Shown here: piece by piece, positions 26,262 to 35,343 of the stretch
Layout: each line of letters opens with the position of its first letter
How positions within the stretch are numbered: the stretch's first letter is position 1
Assembly: GCF_008122525.1 (NCBI RefSeq)
Contig: NZ_VSRV01000001.1
Span: 620,001 to 684,000, forward strand
Origin: Marinomonas sp. IMCC 4694
GTDB taxonomy: Bacteria; Pseudomonadota; Gammaproteobacteria; Pseudomonadales; Marinomonadaceae
Length of the DNA: 64,000 nucleotides
Direction: 5' to 3'
The notes under the pieces: generated by a model
Databases searched by the model: none
What the model was told of the DNA's origin: nothing
What the model saw: the letters and a program-made list of their open reading frames with translations, nothing else
Translations under genes and position numbers: made by a program

Positions 26262-29200
26262 ATGAAGGCCACACAAAAAATCTTCAAAGTGCGACGCCAC
26301 TATAATAAGTGGGTCGCTGACCAAACCATGGAAGATTACGCCTTGCGTTATACGTCCAAGCATGACGATTCTTCCCATAAGCAAGGTCATGCCATGAGCA
26401 TCGAGCGCATTGGTCACACCGCGCTGGGGGCGACGGCGTTTTTGGCGCTGGAAGGTCTGGCCGCGGTGATCACCTTGGCGTATGGTTTTACCAACGCCGT
26501 GGCGGCGATTTTGACGGTGTTGGCGTTGTTTTTTGTGACGGGTTTTCCCATTGCGTATTATTCGGCTAAGCACGGTCTGGACATTGATTTACTGACGCGC
26601 GGTGCGGGTTTTGGTTATCTCGGCTCAACCATTACCTCGCTGATCTACGCGACTTTCACATTCATTTTCTTTGCCATTGAAGCGGCGATTTTGGCCTCGG
26701 CGTTTGAAGTATTATTGGGGATTCCACTGCAAATTGGTTATGCATTATCGGCGCTGTTTGTTATCCCGATTGTGACCCATGGTATTCGTGCTATTAGCCG
26801 ATTTCAGGTCGGCACCCAGTGGATATGGTTAGCGTTACAGGTGTCGGCGATTGCCGTGGTCGTGACGCAAGAGTACCAACACTTTTACAGTTGGACGGAA
26901 TACACGCCTTTGAACCTCCCGCAAAGCGCGCATTTTGATTGGATTTTATTTGGCTCGGCCGCGTCGGTGTTGTTCGCCTTGATGGCACAGATTGGCGAGC
27001 AAGTGGATTATCTGCGTTTTTTCCCAAAAAAGACCCCACAAAACCGTCGTCGCTGGTGGTTTTGGCTGATTCTGGCTGGCCCTGGTTGGGTGTTTATCGG
27101 CGCGATTAAAATGCTGCTCGGCTCGTTTTTGGCGTATTTGGCTATCTCTGATGGCGCCACCGCCATTCAAGCCACGGACCCAACGTATTTGTACCAGCGC
27201 ATCTTTTTCTTTTTGACCTCATCACCGACCACAGCCTTGATGCTGGCGGCGGTGTTTGTGTTTATTTGCCAGATGAAAATCAATTTAACCAACGCCTATG
27301 CGGGCTCGATCGCTTGGTCGAATTTCTTTTCGCGTTTGACGCACTCTCACCCCGGGCGCGTCGTATGGCTGGTGTTTAACGTCACCATCGCTTTGTTGCT
27401 GATGGAATTAGGTATTTACCAAGCATTAGGGGCCATTTTGGGTGTGTTTGCCATTGCCGCAGTGAGCTGGTTGGGCAGTTTGTCAGCGGATTTGTTGATC
27501 AATAAACCGCTCGGGTTAAGTCCCAATTACGTCGAATTCAAACGCGCGCACCTGTACGATATTAACCCCGTCGGCACCGGCTCTATGCTGATCGCGACGA
27601 CGTTAGGCTTGGTCAGCTATTTGGGCGTGTTCGGCGAAGAAGCCAAGAGTTTGTGTCATTTTATTTCGTTAGCAACCTGCTTTGTGTGTGTGCCCCTGAT
27701 CGCTTGGATCACCAAGGGCAAATATTATTTGGCACGACAAAGCCCGGAGCTGGTGCCAATGATCGAGCTTGCCAGCCAACGCAACCCTAAATACGTGACC
27801 TTGACCTGTGGAGTGTGTGAAAACGCCTTTGAAACGGAAGACATGAGCTTCTGCTCGGCGTACATGCAGCCGATTTGCTCCTTGTGTTGCTCGTTGGACG
27901 TGCGCTGCTTGGACAGCTGTAAACCACAGGCCAGCATCAGTCAGCAGAGCGATTACTTTTTCAAGCTGTTCTTGCCACGGCGTTTAGTGAAAGCGTTGAA
28001 GTCACGGTTTGGACGTTTTTTGTCCTTATTGACGGTGATCAATGTGATCAACGCCGCCTTAATGATGTTGATTTATCGGCAAATGGCGCCAAACTCGATC
28101 AACGAAGCCGCTTTACTACAAGACGCCATGCTGGCGCTATTTTTTACTTTGCTGATTGTGTCTGGGGTGTTGTCTTGGTTGTTTTTATTGGCCCACGAAA
28201 GCCGAGTGGTGGCGCAAAAAGAATCCAATCGACAAACACGAAAACTGATTCGTGAAGTCGATGCTCACCAAGAAACAGACCGCGCACTGCAAAGTGCCAA
28301 AGAACTGGCCGAGCGAGCGAACGAGGCGAAAAGCCGTTATCTTACGGGTATTAGCCATGAATTGCGTACGCCGCTCCAGTCTATTATTGGTTACGCTCAG
28401 CTGTTGTCTGAAAAAGCCAATACCCCTTCTGGACATCAAAACGGCTTGGACATCATTCATCGCAGTGGCTTGTATTTGGCGGACTTAATTGAAGGTCTGC
28501 TGGACATTTCCAAAATCGAAGCTGGGCGATTTGACTTGTACCGAAACACGGTGGATTTGCCGAAACTCATTGATCAGCTAAACAGCATGTTTGCCATGCA
28601 GGCAAGGGACAAGGGCATTCAATTACAGACCAAAATTCTCGCGCCTTTACCGCAACAGGTGATGACCGACGAAAAACGATTGCGTCAAATACTGATCAAT
28701 TTACTGTCGAACGCAGTGAAATACACACCCAAAGGCTCGGTGTTGTTCGAGGTGAATTATCGTAATCAGGTGGCGGAGTTTGTGATTCGTGATACGGGTT
28801 TGGGCATTAAAGAAGCCCATTTGCAGCGTATTTTTGACCCTTTTGAACGTGTACGCGACATCAGTACAGGTAACTTGCCTGGTACGGGGCTTGGTTTGAC
28901 CATTGTGAAATTACTGACCGAAGTCATGGGGGGCGATATACAGGCGCGCTCTGTGGTGGGCGAAGGCAGTGAATTTCGAGTGAGTTTGATGCTGCCGTGG
29001 GTCAGTCAAGTGGAAAGTGGTCGACAAGAAAACAGGCGCATTGCCAGCTATCACGGTTACCAGCGCACCTTAATGGTGGTGGATGATGACCCCGTGGTAC
29101 GTGGTTTATTATCGGATATTTTGGTGCCACTGGGCTTTAATGTACTTGAAGCCTCGGATGCTAAAGTGTGTCTGGATGAGCTGGAATCCTGTTCGCCGGA

Positions 29201-29714
29201 TTTGTTTGTGTTGGACGTGACCATGCCAGGCATGGACGGTCTCACGTTGGCCAAAACGCTACGTGATCGTGGCCACAGCACGCCTATTGTCATGTTGTCT
29301 GCCGATGCCCAAGAAAGCCTACGCAAGCCAGACGAACAGGCCGCGTTTAACCAATATCTCGTCAAGCCAGTGAACAACAGTGCGCTGCTAGACGCGATTA
29401 AACATTGGCTAGCGTTGGATTGGGTCTATCAAGAAAAAACACCAGAACCAGCGCCCATAGTGTTATCTAAAACGAATAAAGACTCTGAACAGCAAGTAAC
29501 TAATGCGGTTGTTGCGCCCATTCCAGACCACGAAAGCGTGCGCGAGCTGATGGCATTTGCTGAGATGGGCTACAAAAAAGGCGTACGCGGTGTGCTCGAT
29601 CAACTCGCCACCACAGACGTTATCGCTCCGAGCCACTTGCAGCAATTAGAAAACTTGTATCAAAGCTTTCAGTTTGATGCGATTGCTCACTATCTACAAG
29701 ATCACGCGTCCTAG
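26262..29714 (+). CDS. Hybrid sensor histidine kinase with N-terminal NCS1-type transporter domain
   Basis: The 1150-residue protein has five parts. (1) Residues about 1-490 are a multi-helix membrane domain resembling purine/cytosine permeases of the NCS1 family (TALGATAFLALEGLAAVIT; NLTNAYAGSIAWSNFFSRL). (2) Residues about 512-546 are a Cys-rich stretch containing CGVC, CSLCC and further Cys. (3) Two more membrane helices lie at about 585-650. (4) A histidine kinase core has the phospho-accepting His in SHELRTPLQ (about residue 697), DTGLGIK and GTGLGLT boxes. (5) A C-terminal receiver has DDDP and phospho-acceptor Asp in LDVTMPGMDG (about residue 982) and KPVN. The layout parallels CbrA, which has an SSS-family transporter domain instead. 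Placed after ureG and before a response regulator, it probably senses urea or nitrogen status; whether it transports anything is unknown. Confidence 0.85.
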   Translation: MKATQKIFKVRRHYNKWVADQTMEDYALRYTSKHDDSSHKQGHAMSIERIGHTALGATAFLALEGLAAVITLAYGFTNAVAAILTVLALFFVTGFPIAYYSAKHGLDIDLLTRGAGFGYLGSTITSLIYATFTFIFFAIEAAILASAFEVLLGIPLQIGYALSALFVIPIVTHGIRAISRFQVGTQWIWLALQVSAIAVVVTQEYQHFYSWTEYTPLNLPQSAHFDWILFGSAASVLFALMAQIGEQVDYLRFFPKKTPQNRRRWWFWLILAGPGWVFIGAIKMLLGSFLAYLAISDGATAIQATDPTYLYQRIFFFLTSSPTTALMLAAVFVFICQMKINLTNAYAGSIAWSNFFSRLTHSHPGRVVWLVFNVTIALLLMELGIYQALGAILGVFAIAAVSWLGSLSADLLINKPLGLSPNYVEFKRAHLYDINPVGTGSMLIATTLGLVSYLGVFGEEAKSLCHFISLATCFVCVPLIAWITKGKYYLARQSPELVPMIELASQRNPKYVTLTCGVCENAFETEDMSFCSAYMQPICSLCCSLDVRCLDSCKPQASISQQSDYFFKLFLPRRLVKALKSRFGRFLSLLTVINVINAALMMLIYRQMAPNSINEAALLQDAMLALFFTLLIVSGVLSWLFLLAHESRVVAQKESNRQTRKLIREVDAHQETDRALQSAKELAERANEAKSRYLTGISHELRTPLQSIIGYAQLLSEKANTPSGHQNGLDIIHRSGLYLADLIEGLLDISKIEAGRFDLYRNTVDLPKLIDQLNSMFAMQARDKGIQLQTKILAPLPQQVMTDEKRLRQILINLLSNAVKYTPKGSVLFEVNYRNQVAEFVIRDTGLGIKEAHLQRIFDPFERVRDISTGNLPGTGLGLTIVKLLTEVMGGDIQARSVVGEGSEFRVSLMLPWVSQVESGRQENRRIASYHGYQRTLMVVDDDPVVRGLLSDILVPLGFNVLEASDAKVCLDELESCSPDLFVLDVTMPGMDGLTLAKTLRDRGHSTPIVMLSADAQESLRKPDEQAAFNQYLVKPVNNSALLDAIKHWLALDWVYQEKTPEPAPIVLSKTNKDSEQQVTNAVVAPIPDHESVRELMAFAEMGYKKGVRGVLDQLATTDVIAPSHLQQLENLYQSFQFDAIAHYLQDHAS

Positions 29715-29740
29715 CGGCAGTTTATTGGGAAAGGGTAATA

Positions 29741-30652
29741 ATGAATACAAGCAATAAAAGTGACATTGTTCTTGTTGTTGACGACTCACCGGATGCGCTG
29801 AGCCTGATCCACGACACCTTAGAAACCGCCAACATGGATGTGCTGGTGGCGCTGGAAGGTCGGCAAGCTTTAACCATTGCACGTCGTATTCGCCCCGATA
29901 TCATTTTGATGGATGCCATCATGCCAAACATGGATGGGTTCGAAACTTGCCGACAGATCAAAGCAGACCAAAGTTTGGCATCGATCCCCGTGATTTTTAT
30001 GACAGGGCTAACCGACACCGACGACATAGTGCGAGGCTTAGAGGCGGGGGGCGTGGATTATCTGACTAAGCCCATACAGCCCAATGAACTGATTGCCCGC
30101 ATGCGTGTGCATTTGTCTAATGCGCGCTCGAGCAACAACGCGCAATCGGCCTTAGACAGCATGGGTCAATACCTGATGACCGCCACAGCGGATGGCGCGA
30201 TCGCCTGGGCAACGCCGCAAACTTATGCGTTATTAGCGAAAGCAAGGGCCAGCAGTGACTGGCAAAGCGCGGAATTGGCTTTGCAAATTCGGCTTTGGTT
30301 GGCGCATCAGCCAGAGCTTGGCAATAGACTAAAGCTGACCGGATTGGATTATCCCTTAGGTTTAAAAATGATGGGCTTAACTGAACAAGAAGAAGTGCTG
30401 TTAAAGCTCGAAGATGGCGACAAACCTTCGGGTCCGGCCTTATTAAAACAAGAGTTGAATCTAACGGACCGAGAATCGGAAGTGTTGCACTGGATTGCCA
30501 ATGGCAAAACCAACCGAGAAATTGCTGAAATTCTTGAAATGAGCCCACGGACAGTCAACAAACACCTTGAGCAAATATTCCCTAAATTGGGTGTGGAAAA
30601 CCGGACTTCTGCAGCGGGTGTGGCTTTAAAAGTGTTAGCGGTAGAGCGTTAG
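29741..30652 (+). CDS. Response regulator, receiver plus LuxR-type HTH
   Basis: The 303-residue protein has an N-terminal receiver (VVDDSPD acidic pocket; phospho-acceptor Asp in LMDAIMPNMDG at about residue 57; KPIQ Lys) and a C-terminal NarL/LuxR helix-turn-helix (LTDRESEVLHWIANGKTNRE, about residues 236-256). A middle linker of about 110 residues is longer than usual and unassigned. It lies 26 nt after the hybrid kinase and is its probable partner. The palindrome ahead of urtA is a candidate target. It may end the urea operon. Confidence 0.87.
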   Translation: MNTSNKSDIVLVVDDSPDALSLIHDTLETANMDVLVALEGRQALTIARRIRPDIILMDAIMPNMDGFETCRQIKADQSLASIPVIFMTGLTDTDDIVRGLEAGGVDYLTKPIQPNELIARMRVHLSNARSSNNAQSALDSMGQYLMTATADGAIAWATPQTYALLAKARASSDWQSAELALQIRLWLAHQPELGNRLKLTGLDYPLGLKMMGLTEQEEVLLKLEDGDKPSGPALLKQELNLTDRESEVLHWIANGKTNREIAEILEMSPRTVNKHLEQIFPKLGVENRTSAAGVALKVLAVER

Positions 30653-30753
30653 TCTAGGTTGTCGTTTAACTCTAGGTAACCATTTGCGTATTTTATCCGC
30701 TGAGTAATTGTCTTATGCTGGCGTTTTAATCACATCGTAAAAGGTGTTTTGTT

Positions 30754-31188
30754 ATGTTTAAAGAAGAATCGATACAGCCTATTTGTTACAAGGTAAACCA
30801 CCCCATTACGTCGGCACAATTTATCGAGCTATTAGCGAAAACCACCTTAGGCGCCCGTCGTCCTATTGATCAAATCGACACCATAGACGCGATGTTAAAG
30901 CACGCTAATTTATTGATCACCGCTTGGCATGGCGAGCGTTTAGTTGGCGTGTCTCGTTCGGTGACCGATTTTGCTTATTGCTGCTATTTATCGGACTTAG
31001 CGGTAGACGAAACAGTACAGGCTTCTGGCATCGGGAAAACTCTAGTGCGGATGACAAAAGAAGCCCTTGCGCCAGACTGTTCCATCATTCTGTTATCGGC
31101 GCCGCAGGCCGTTGATTACTATCCAAAAATTGGCTTTACCCAACACAATAGCGCGTGGTTGGTAAAAGACATCAACGACCTCATCTAG
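30754..31188 (+). CDS. GNAT-family N-acetyltransferase
   Basis: The 144-residue protein has the GNAT core: YLSDLAVDETVQASGIGKTLVRM contains the beta-4 strand and the acetyl-CoA pyrophosphate-binding loop (QASGIGK), and YYPKIGFTQ is the usual late motif. AAAGG ribosome site. Substrate unknown; the gene is set apart from both neighbours by intergenic gaps. Confidence 0.85.
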   Translation: MFKEESIQPICYKVNHPITSAQFIELLAKTTLGARRPIDQIDTIDAMLKHANLLITAWHGERLVGVSRSVTDFAYCCYLSDLAVDETVQASGIGKTLVRMTKEALAPDCSIILLSAPQAVDYYPKIGFTQHNSAWLVKDINDLI

Positions 31189-31246
31189 TGCCAATGATCC
31201 AGTTTATAAGAACGAGGCAATAGATAAGGGCGATGTAATGTATAAG

Positions 31247-31271
31247 AACGGTTTAATCTTGTTAAGCCGTT
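31247..31271. terminator. Possible bidirectional hairpin between convergent genes
   Basis: AACGGTTTAA and TTAAGCCGTT form a 10-bp stem (one G-T pair) around a 5-nt loop, between the acetyltransferase and the convergent peroxiredoxin. No clear T-run on either strand, so terminator function is tentative. Confidence 0.35.
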
Positions 31272-31274
31272 GAG

Positions 31275-31805
31275 TTAAACCAATTCACCACGGGCTGGGT
31301 AGCTTTTCGCAACGGCAAATTCTATGGCGCCAAGCACTTCTTTAAAGTGTGGACGAGCAAACGGCATGGTGCTGATATTGCTCCAGTACAGTGTGCTATC
31401 GGGGCGTACCAAGAATAGACCTGGCTCAGTAAATTCAGTTGGCTCTTCAATGCCAATACTGGTCAGCCCACGGCCAGCGCTGCGGTGCAAACCCCATGCT
31501 TGAGATTGTTCGACACTCAAGTCATAACCCATGGTTAGGTTGGTGATTTCCCACTCAGTCGCAGCGGTTTCCGCTCTTTCTTTAGTGTCTGAGCTGAGTA
31601 CCAGAACATTGACGCCTTTTTCAGTGAAGTCGTCAGCTAAACGGCTCAATTCTTTTAAGTAATTTTTGCAAATAGGGCAATGTAAGCCGCGGTAAACCAC
31701 CACCATGGTGAAGTTCTCGGGTGCTTGCTCGGCAAGTGACCAGGTTCCGTTTAACGTGCTAACAGCAAGGCTTGGTGTTGCGACTCTGGATTTTAAAACG
31801 ATCAT
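31275..31805 (-). CDS. Peroxiredoxin-like (AhpC/TSA family) protein
   Basis: The 176-residue thioredoxin-fold protein has the redox motif in YRGLHCPICKNYLKEL: a CPxC pair where typical AhpC-type peroxiredoxins have a Cys with PxxxTxxC context. It belongs to the peroxiredoxin-like/AhpC-TSA group of uncertain substrate. GAAGGA ribosome site. The AraC-family gene is divergent and 181 bp away, so that regulator may control it; that regulator is frameshifted here. Confidence 0.82.
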   Translation of the reverse strand: MIVLKSRVATPSLAVSTLNGTWSLAEQAPENFTMVVVYRGLHCPICKNYLKELSRLADDFTEKGVNVLVLSSDTKERAETAATEWEITNLTMGYDLSVEQSQAWGLHRSAGRGLTSIGIEEPTEFTEPGLFLVRPDSTLYWSNISTMPFARPHFKEVLGAIEFAVAKSYPARGELV

Positions 31806-31986
31806 AATAGCTTCCTTCTAATGGCTGATGTGTACTTGATATCTGTGTGTTCAATGGTTTATTGATTCAGTCGATAGATTTAAGAAAATAGATTCAATGA
31901 AGACAGTGTACGGCAACCAGTGATACGATCAATGACAAATAATCCTTTTAAAGTTGCAGATCGTATTTTTGGGTAAGGTAAAAAGC

Positions 31987-32812
31987 ATGGATCGTCTTTC
32001 ATCGGTATTAAGTGCATTTCGTCCCAAAGCAACGTCGGTCATTCATCGGCGTTTCACCCAGTCACCTGAACAGTGGCCGTTATTGGCAGAATCCAGCTAT
32101 TGGTTATATGTGATAACCGGAGCGTTAACGCTGACTTCAAGAAACAAGCATCAAGTCAGCCTATAAGGAAGGTGAAGGCATTTGGTTGGCAACCGGTCTG
32201 CCACTTGAGGCGTCTGATTTTCAGCTTGGAGTAGAGTGTCATGTGCTGCTGTGTGAATTTGAATTTGGCACAAAAGCACTCAATCCCTTGTTAGACCTCG
32301 AATGGCGTTGGGTAAAAGTAGAGCAAGATGATGAGATTGCTCAGCAATTAGCGCCGTTAAATGCCGTATTATTGGCCGAGAGTTTGCAGCCGCGCTGTGG
32401 CTCGCAAGTCATCATAGAGCGTTTAGCAGAAGCGTATTTGGTGCAAATGCTGAGATTGTTTATTCAGACACAAAAAATTCAAATGGGTTTGTTGGCTGGT
32501 CTGAGCGACGCCCGACTGGCACGTGCTATTGTGGCGATTCATGAACAGCCAGAGCACGCTTGGCAAGTCGCGAGTTTAGCGGAAAAAGCAGGCATGTCTC
32601 GGTCTGTCTTTAGTGGTGTATTTAAAACCACCATGGGCATGACGCCCATGATGTACTTAACCTCATGGCGGATGCGTTTAGCGGCACAACGGATAAAAAA
32701 TGGTGATAAAAACATTGCCTTGTTAAGCGACCAACTGGGCTATCAAAGTGAAGCTGCTTTTAGACGCACCTTCAAAAGAGTGATAGGCGTCCCGCCTGGC
32801 GCGCTTTTTTAA
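31987..32812 (+). pseudogene. AraC-family transcriptional regulator, frameshifted
   Basis: Two adjacent frames together make one AraC protein. The first starts at 31987 (MDRLSSVLSAFRPKA) and stops at 32164-32166. The second, in the +1 frame, is open from upstream of 32162 and runs to 32812. The junction reads SRNKHQVSL in frame 1 and YKEGEGIWLATG in frame 2, both typical of the AraC N-terminal cupin. At the break the DNA reads CTATAAGG; restoring a lost TA (CTATATAAGG) rejoins the frames. The C-terminal HTH is intact (VASLAEKAGMSRSVFSGVFK; GVPPGALF end). It is either a pseudogene or a sequencing error. Confidence 0.75.
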
Positions 32813-32949
32813 TGATTTCGCACAGGACCCCGTATTTAAGCCTGAGTAAAAAACAAACAATCACCACTTATAAGCGCGTTAAATCAATAAAAACATCAAC
32901 CACTTCTTGGCAATATCTCTAGGTACCTATATAATTCAACTCGTTTTTA

Positions 32950-33026
32950 GGGCCTGTAGCTCAGTTGGTTAGAGCATCCGACTCATAATCGGCAGGTCCC
33001 CAGTTCAAGTCTGGGCAGGCCCACCA
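32950..33026 (+). tRNA. tRNA with CAU anticodon (elongator Met or Ile2)
   Basis: A 77-nt cloverleaf: acceptor GGGCCTG / CAGGCCC with discriminator A and encoded CCA, D-arm GCTC..GAGC, anticodon loop CTCATAA giving CAU, T-arm CCCAG TTCAAGT CTGGG. The anticodon stem CCGA/TCGG resembles Ile2 tRNAs (read as AUA after lysidine modification) more than the usual elongator Met stem, but I cannot settle this by eye. It stands at the left edge of the accessory region. Confidence 0.93.
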
Positions 33027-33033
33027 TATATCG

Positions 33034-33084
33034 AAGCCTCTAGATAGTTAGTGAATGCTAACTTCTAGGGGCTTTTTTATTTTT
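33034..33084 (+). terminator. Rho-independent terminator of the tRNA
   Basis: AAGCC-CTAG-GTTAG pairs with CTAAC-CTAG-GGCTT around a short loop with small mismatches, and is followed by TTTTTTATTTTT. Confidence 0.8.
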
Positions 33085-33325
33085 CGGAACACCCTCGGAA
33101 CATTTATTTGTTAACAAATGTCATCTTTTCTTTGAGTGACGCCTACTTTTTTGCGTTTAGTGGCAGGAATGACCCCAATAAAACTACGCTTTCCCTCCTA
33201 AGATGTCCGAAAATCTACGATTCTTTTTATAGTGTCCAGAATCCTTTTCTTTTGAGTAGATCGAAGCTCTCTTGCCATGGAATAAACCAAAAGCGGATTA
33301 GGTTAACAGAGCGGATTGTGTTGTT
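33085..33325. other. Intergenic region after the tRNA
   Basis: No credible gene. TCGGAACA occurs twice near 33085-33103. I found no repeat of the tRNA 3' end here or further right that would mark an attachment site. Confidence 0.4.
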
Positions 33326-33973
33326 TTAGGGGTGGATACAGTGACGCTTACCATTCAGAGGCTGCCAGTTTGGCGACATGACTTCATTAATAGGCCGAGG
33401 ATGACTTAGTGTATAGGTTAAAAAGCCCGCTAAAATCTCTCTCGAAATCCCTTCACTGCCAAGTAACATACGCACATCAAATAAGTCGCGAGGATGTTGG
33501 CGATCCATTGCAGCACACAATTTCCCACCATATAGATCGGGAAGACTGACTACCTGAATCTCAGCATAACCATACTCGTCTTCAACAGACTCTTGAACTG
33601 GCATTATCTCTGCACTATGCAATGTACCTCTGGCGACGGGCGACACTTCAATTTTGATCGTCGCAACCGGACTTGATACAACGATTCTCAGTTCATCAGC
33701 GTTATTATCCTGAAATGCCGCTCGGATATCTGGTTGAGTATTGATTCTATCTGTAATGCGCTGCAATGCAGCCCTGACATTAATCAAAGCTTCGTCTCTT
33801 GGTTCAAGTGGGAGATAAGCAAGATCAATATCTACAGATAACCGAGGAAAATCTCTCTCAAATAAATTAATGGCAGTGCCACCTTTAAGTGCAAAAACCG
33901 TCTCTGTAGCTACCACAGGCAGCATTCTTATGAGCAAGGAAACCTGTTTGTAGTATGGGCTATCTTTATCCAT
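33326..33973 (-). CDS. AbiEii/AbiGii family nucleotidyltransferase toxin (MosT-like)
   Basis: The 215-residue protein belongs to the DUF1814/AbiEii family: FALKGGTAINLF followed by RLSVDIDLAYLP is the characteristic nucleotidyltransferase GS...DxD motif, and YGGKLCAAMDRQHPRDLFDV is the conserved later segment. It is the toxin of a type IV-like toxin-antitoxin/abortive infection pair. The start chosen is the ATG preceded by AGGTGA; a GTG four codons earlier is less likely. It overlaps the antitoxin gene by 8 nt (ATGGATAA). In SXT-type elements a homologous pair (MosT/MosA) lies beside traA, as here. Confidence 0.85.
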   Translation of the reverse strand: MDKDSPYYKQVSLLIRMLPVVATETVFALKGGTAINLFERDFPRLSVDIDLAYLPLEPRDEALINVRAALQRITDRINTQPDIRAAFQDNNADELRIVVSSPVATIKIEVSPVARGTLHSAEIMPVQESVEDEYGYAEIQVVSLPDLYGGKLCAAMDRQHPRDLFDVRMLLGSEGISREILAGFLTYTLSHPRPINEVMSPNWQPLNGKRHCIHP

Positions 33974-34757
33974 TATGTTGTTCACCTTTTTTGACGCTTA
34001 ATATCTCTGGTACTGTGATTTGATATCGCTCATCAAAACGTCCTTTTTCGACAACCTGCCGCTTTCCTGCACCCAATTTAATTCTTGTTTCATCTACGCG
34101 ATTGACCCACTGGTGATCGTAGTATCGACCCAGAAATAGAAATATTCGGTTTGCCTGAACAGAGCAGCTTCGTTCAAGAATATCTTGTACTTTTCTAGGG
34201 CTAAGATTGACTAAACCCTGAAATAATTCTGCGACATGCTCAAATGAAATCAGCTTCCCAATCGCGTCTACCACTTCATAGGCAGCAAGTTCTGCACAGC
34301 TGACAGTGAGTTCTTTCTCTTTAACCGTGATCCTTTTCAAATCTTTCTCGGGATTCACTTCAAGCTTATGGTTTCCACAGTAAAACCAATTCTGATAAGG
34401 AAATTCACGAAACCATTTCGGTAAGGACGACTTGTTTTTAACGCAAATACAAACTTGCTCTTTGTCCAGCTGTAAATAGTGACTCAGTCCTTGGTGAGTT
34501 AAGCTGCTCAATCCAGCCAAATGAACTGAAACGCCCAATTGCACATCCAATGCTTGAATGGCATCAACCCAAGTTGGCTTTATATCGCCCTGCGCATTTG
34601 GACGATAGTACACACCAGAACTAAGCTTCTTCAGCCAACCGTTCTGCGCGTACTTTTGAGCCAAGGAGTAGCTCACGCCGTTTTCAGTCAGCCATTGCTG
34701 AAGCACTAGCGCACCAGGAGATGTATGAGCAACAAGCCAGTTTATCTTAGATGACAT
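33966..34757 (-). CDS. AbiEi family antitoxin (MosA-like)
   Basis: The 263-residue protein has an N-terminal winged-helix part (QWLTENGVSYSLAQKYAQNGWLKKLSSGVYYRP, read in pieces) typical of AbiEi antitoxins, which repress their own operon, followed by the AbiEi C-terminal domain (VSVHLAGLSSLTHQGLSHYL). The ATG used is 14 codons inside the longest frame. It is cotranscribed with and precedes the toxin. It helps maintain the element that carries it or blocks phage growth; which of these applies here is unknown. Confidence 0.83.
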   Translation of the reverse strand: MSSKINWLVAHTSPGALVLQQWLTENGVSYSLAQKYAQNGWLKKLSSGVYYRPNAQGDIKPTWVDAIQALDVQLGVSVHLAGLSSLTHQGLSHYLQLDKEQVCICVKNKSSLPKWFREFPYQNWFYCGNHKLEVNPEKDLKRITVKEKELTVSCAELAAYEVVDAIGKLISFEHVAELFQGLVNLSPRKVQDILERSCSVQANRIFLFLGRYYDHQWVNRVDETRIKLGAGKRQVVEKGRFDERYQITVPEILSVKKGEQHNG

Positions 34758-34883
34758 TTTAACACCCAAAGTATGAATATCACGAACAGTATAAACCATT
34801 TAGTTTATTTTGACAGGTATTTTACCACTCTAGGTATTAATATACCAAATGCTATAAACCAAGCTCACGAATGTGACGCTGTT

Positions 34884-34933
34884 GAAATGAAAAAGTCTAC
34901 ACAACATCACCAATAACCCGATGTTGTGTAGAC
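34884..34933 (-). terminator. Rho-independent terminator of the traV-traA unit
   Basis: A perfect 14-bp stem (GTCTACACAACATC / GATGTTGTGTAGAC) with an 11-nt loop. On the minus strand it is followed directly by TTTTTCATTT. It lies 45 nt beyond the traA stop. Confidence 0.85.
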
Positions 34934-34977
34934 CTAAGTTTGATTGCCTTAAGTGAACTGCCTACTGTGGCTCACAT

Positions 34978-35343
34978 TCAGGTACCCAGTAAAACGGCGC
35001 TGATTGCTGGAACAGTTGTGCCAATGACTTCTTGAGTGCTGGCAACAACAGGTAAAGTTGCAGACATGACACTTTCAACGACTGTTGGCGTATTGTAGAG
35101 ACCCATACCGCCACCAATGCCCAAGGCAAAAGCCATCAAGCTTTGGCGAGCGATACCGCCCACAATACCCACCAGAAGTCCCAAAGTACCTTGGGTCCAA
35201 TCTTTTAGGGTATCCCAAACATCGGTGAAAGCATCACCACCGGAGCCCGCAAATGAGGGCTCCGAAATCATTAACGCCATTAAACCAAGCGCACCAATGG
35301 TCATTAGACGCTGAGTTTGAATGGTGCGAACTGCATTAGTCAT
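34978..35343 (-). CDS. traA: Conjugative pilin TraA (SXT/R391-like)
   Basis: The 121-residue protein has a long N-terminal signal region ending in a probable cleavage site at PSFA-GSGG, then two hydrophobic segments (LGLLVGIVGGIARQSLMAFALGIGGGMGL and VPAISAVLLG). This is the layout of F/SXT-type conjugative pilins, which polymerise after inner-membrane insertion. The start overlaps the traV stop as ATGA, matching the traV-traA order of those systems. No other transfer genes are present, so it is a stranded remnant even though its frame is intact. Confidence 0.7.
   Translation of the reverse strand: MTNAVRTIQTQRLMTIGALGLMALMISEPSFAGSGGDAFTDVWDTLKDWTQGTLGLLVGIVGGIARQSLMAFALGIGGGMGLYNTPTVVESVMSATLPVVASTQEVIGTTVPAISAVLLGT

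Noticed and set aside
33108..33329. Small + strand gene of 73 codons after the tRNA
   Set aside because: Composition looks random, no ribosome site, and it runs into the convergent toxin gene.
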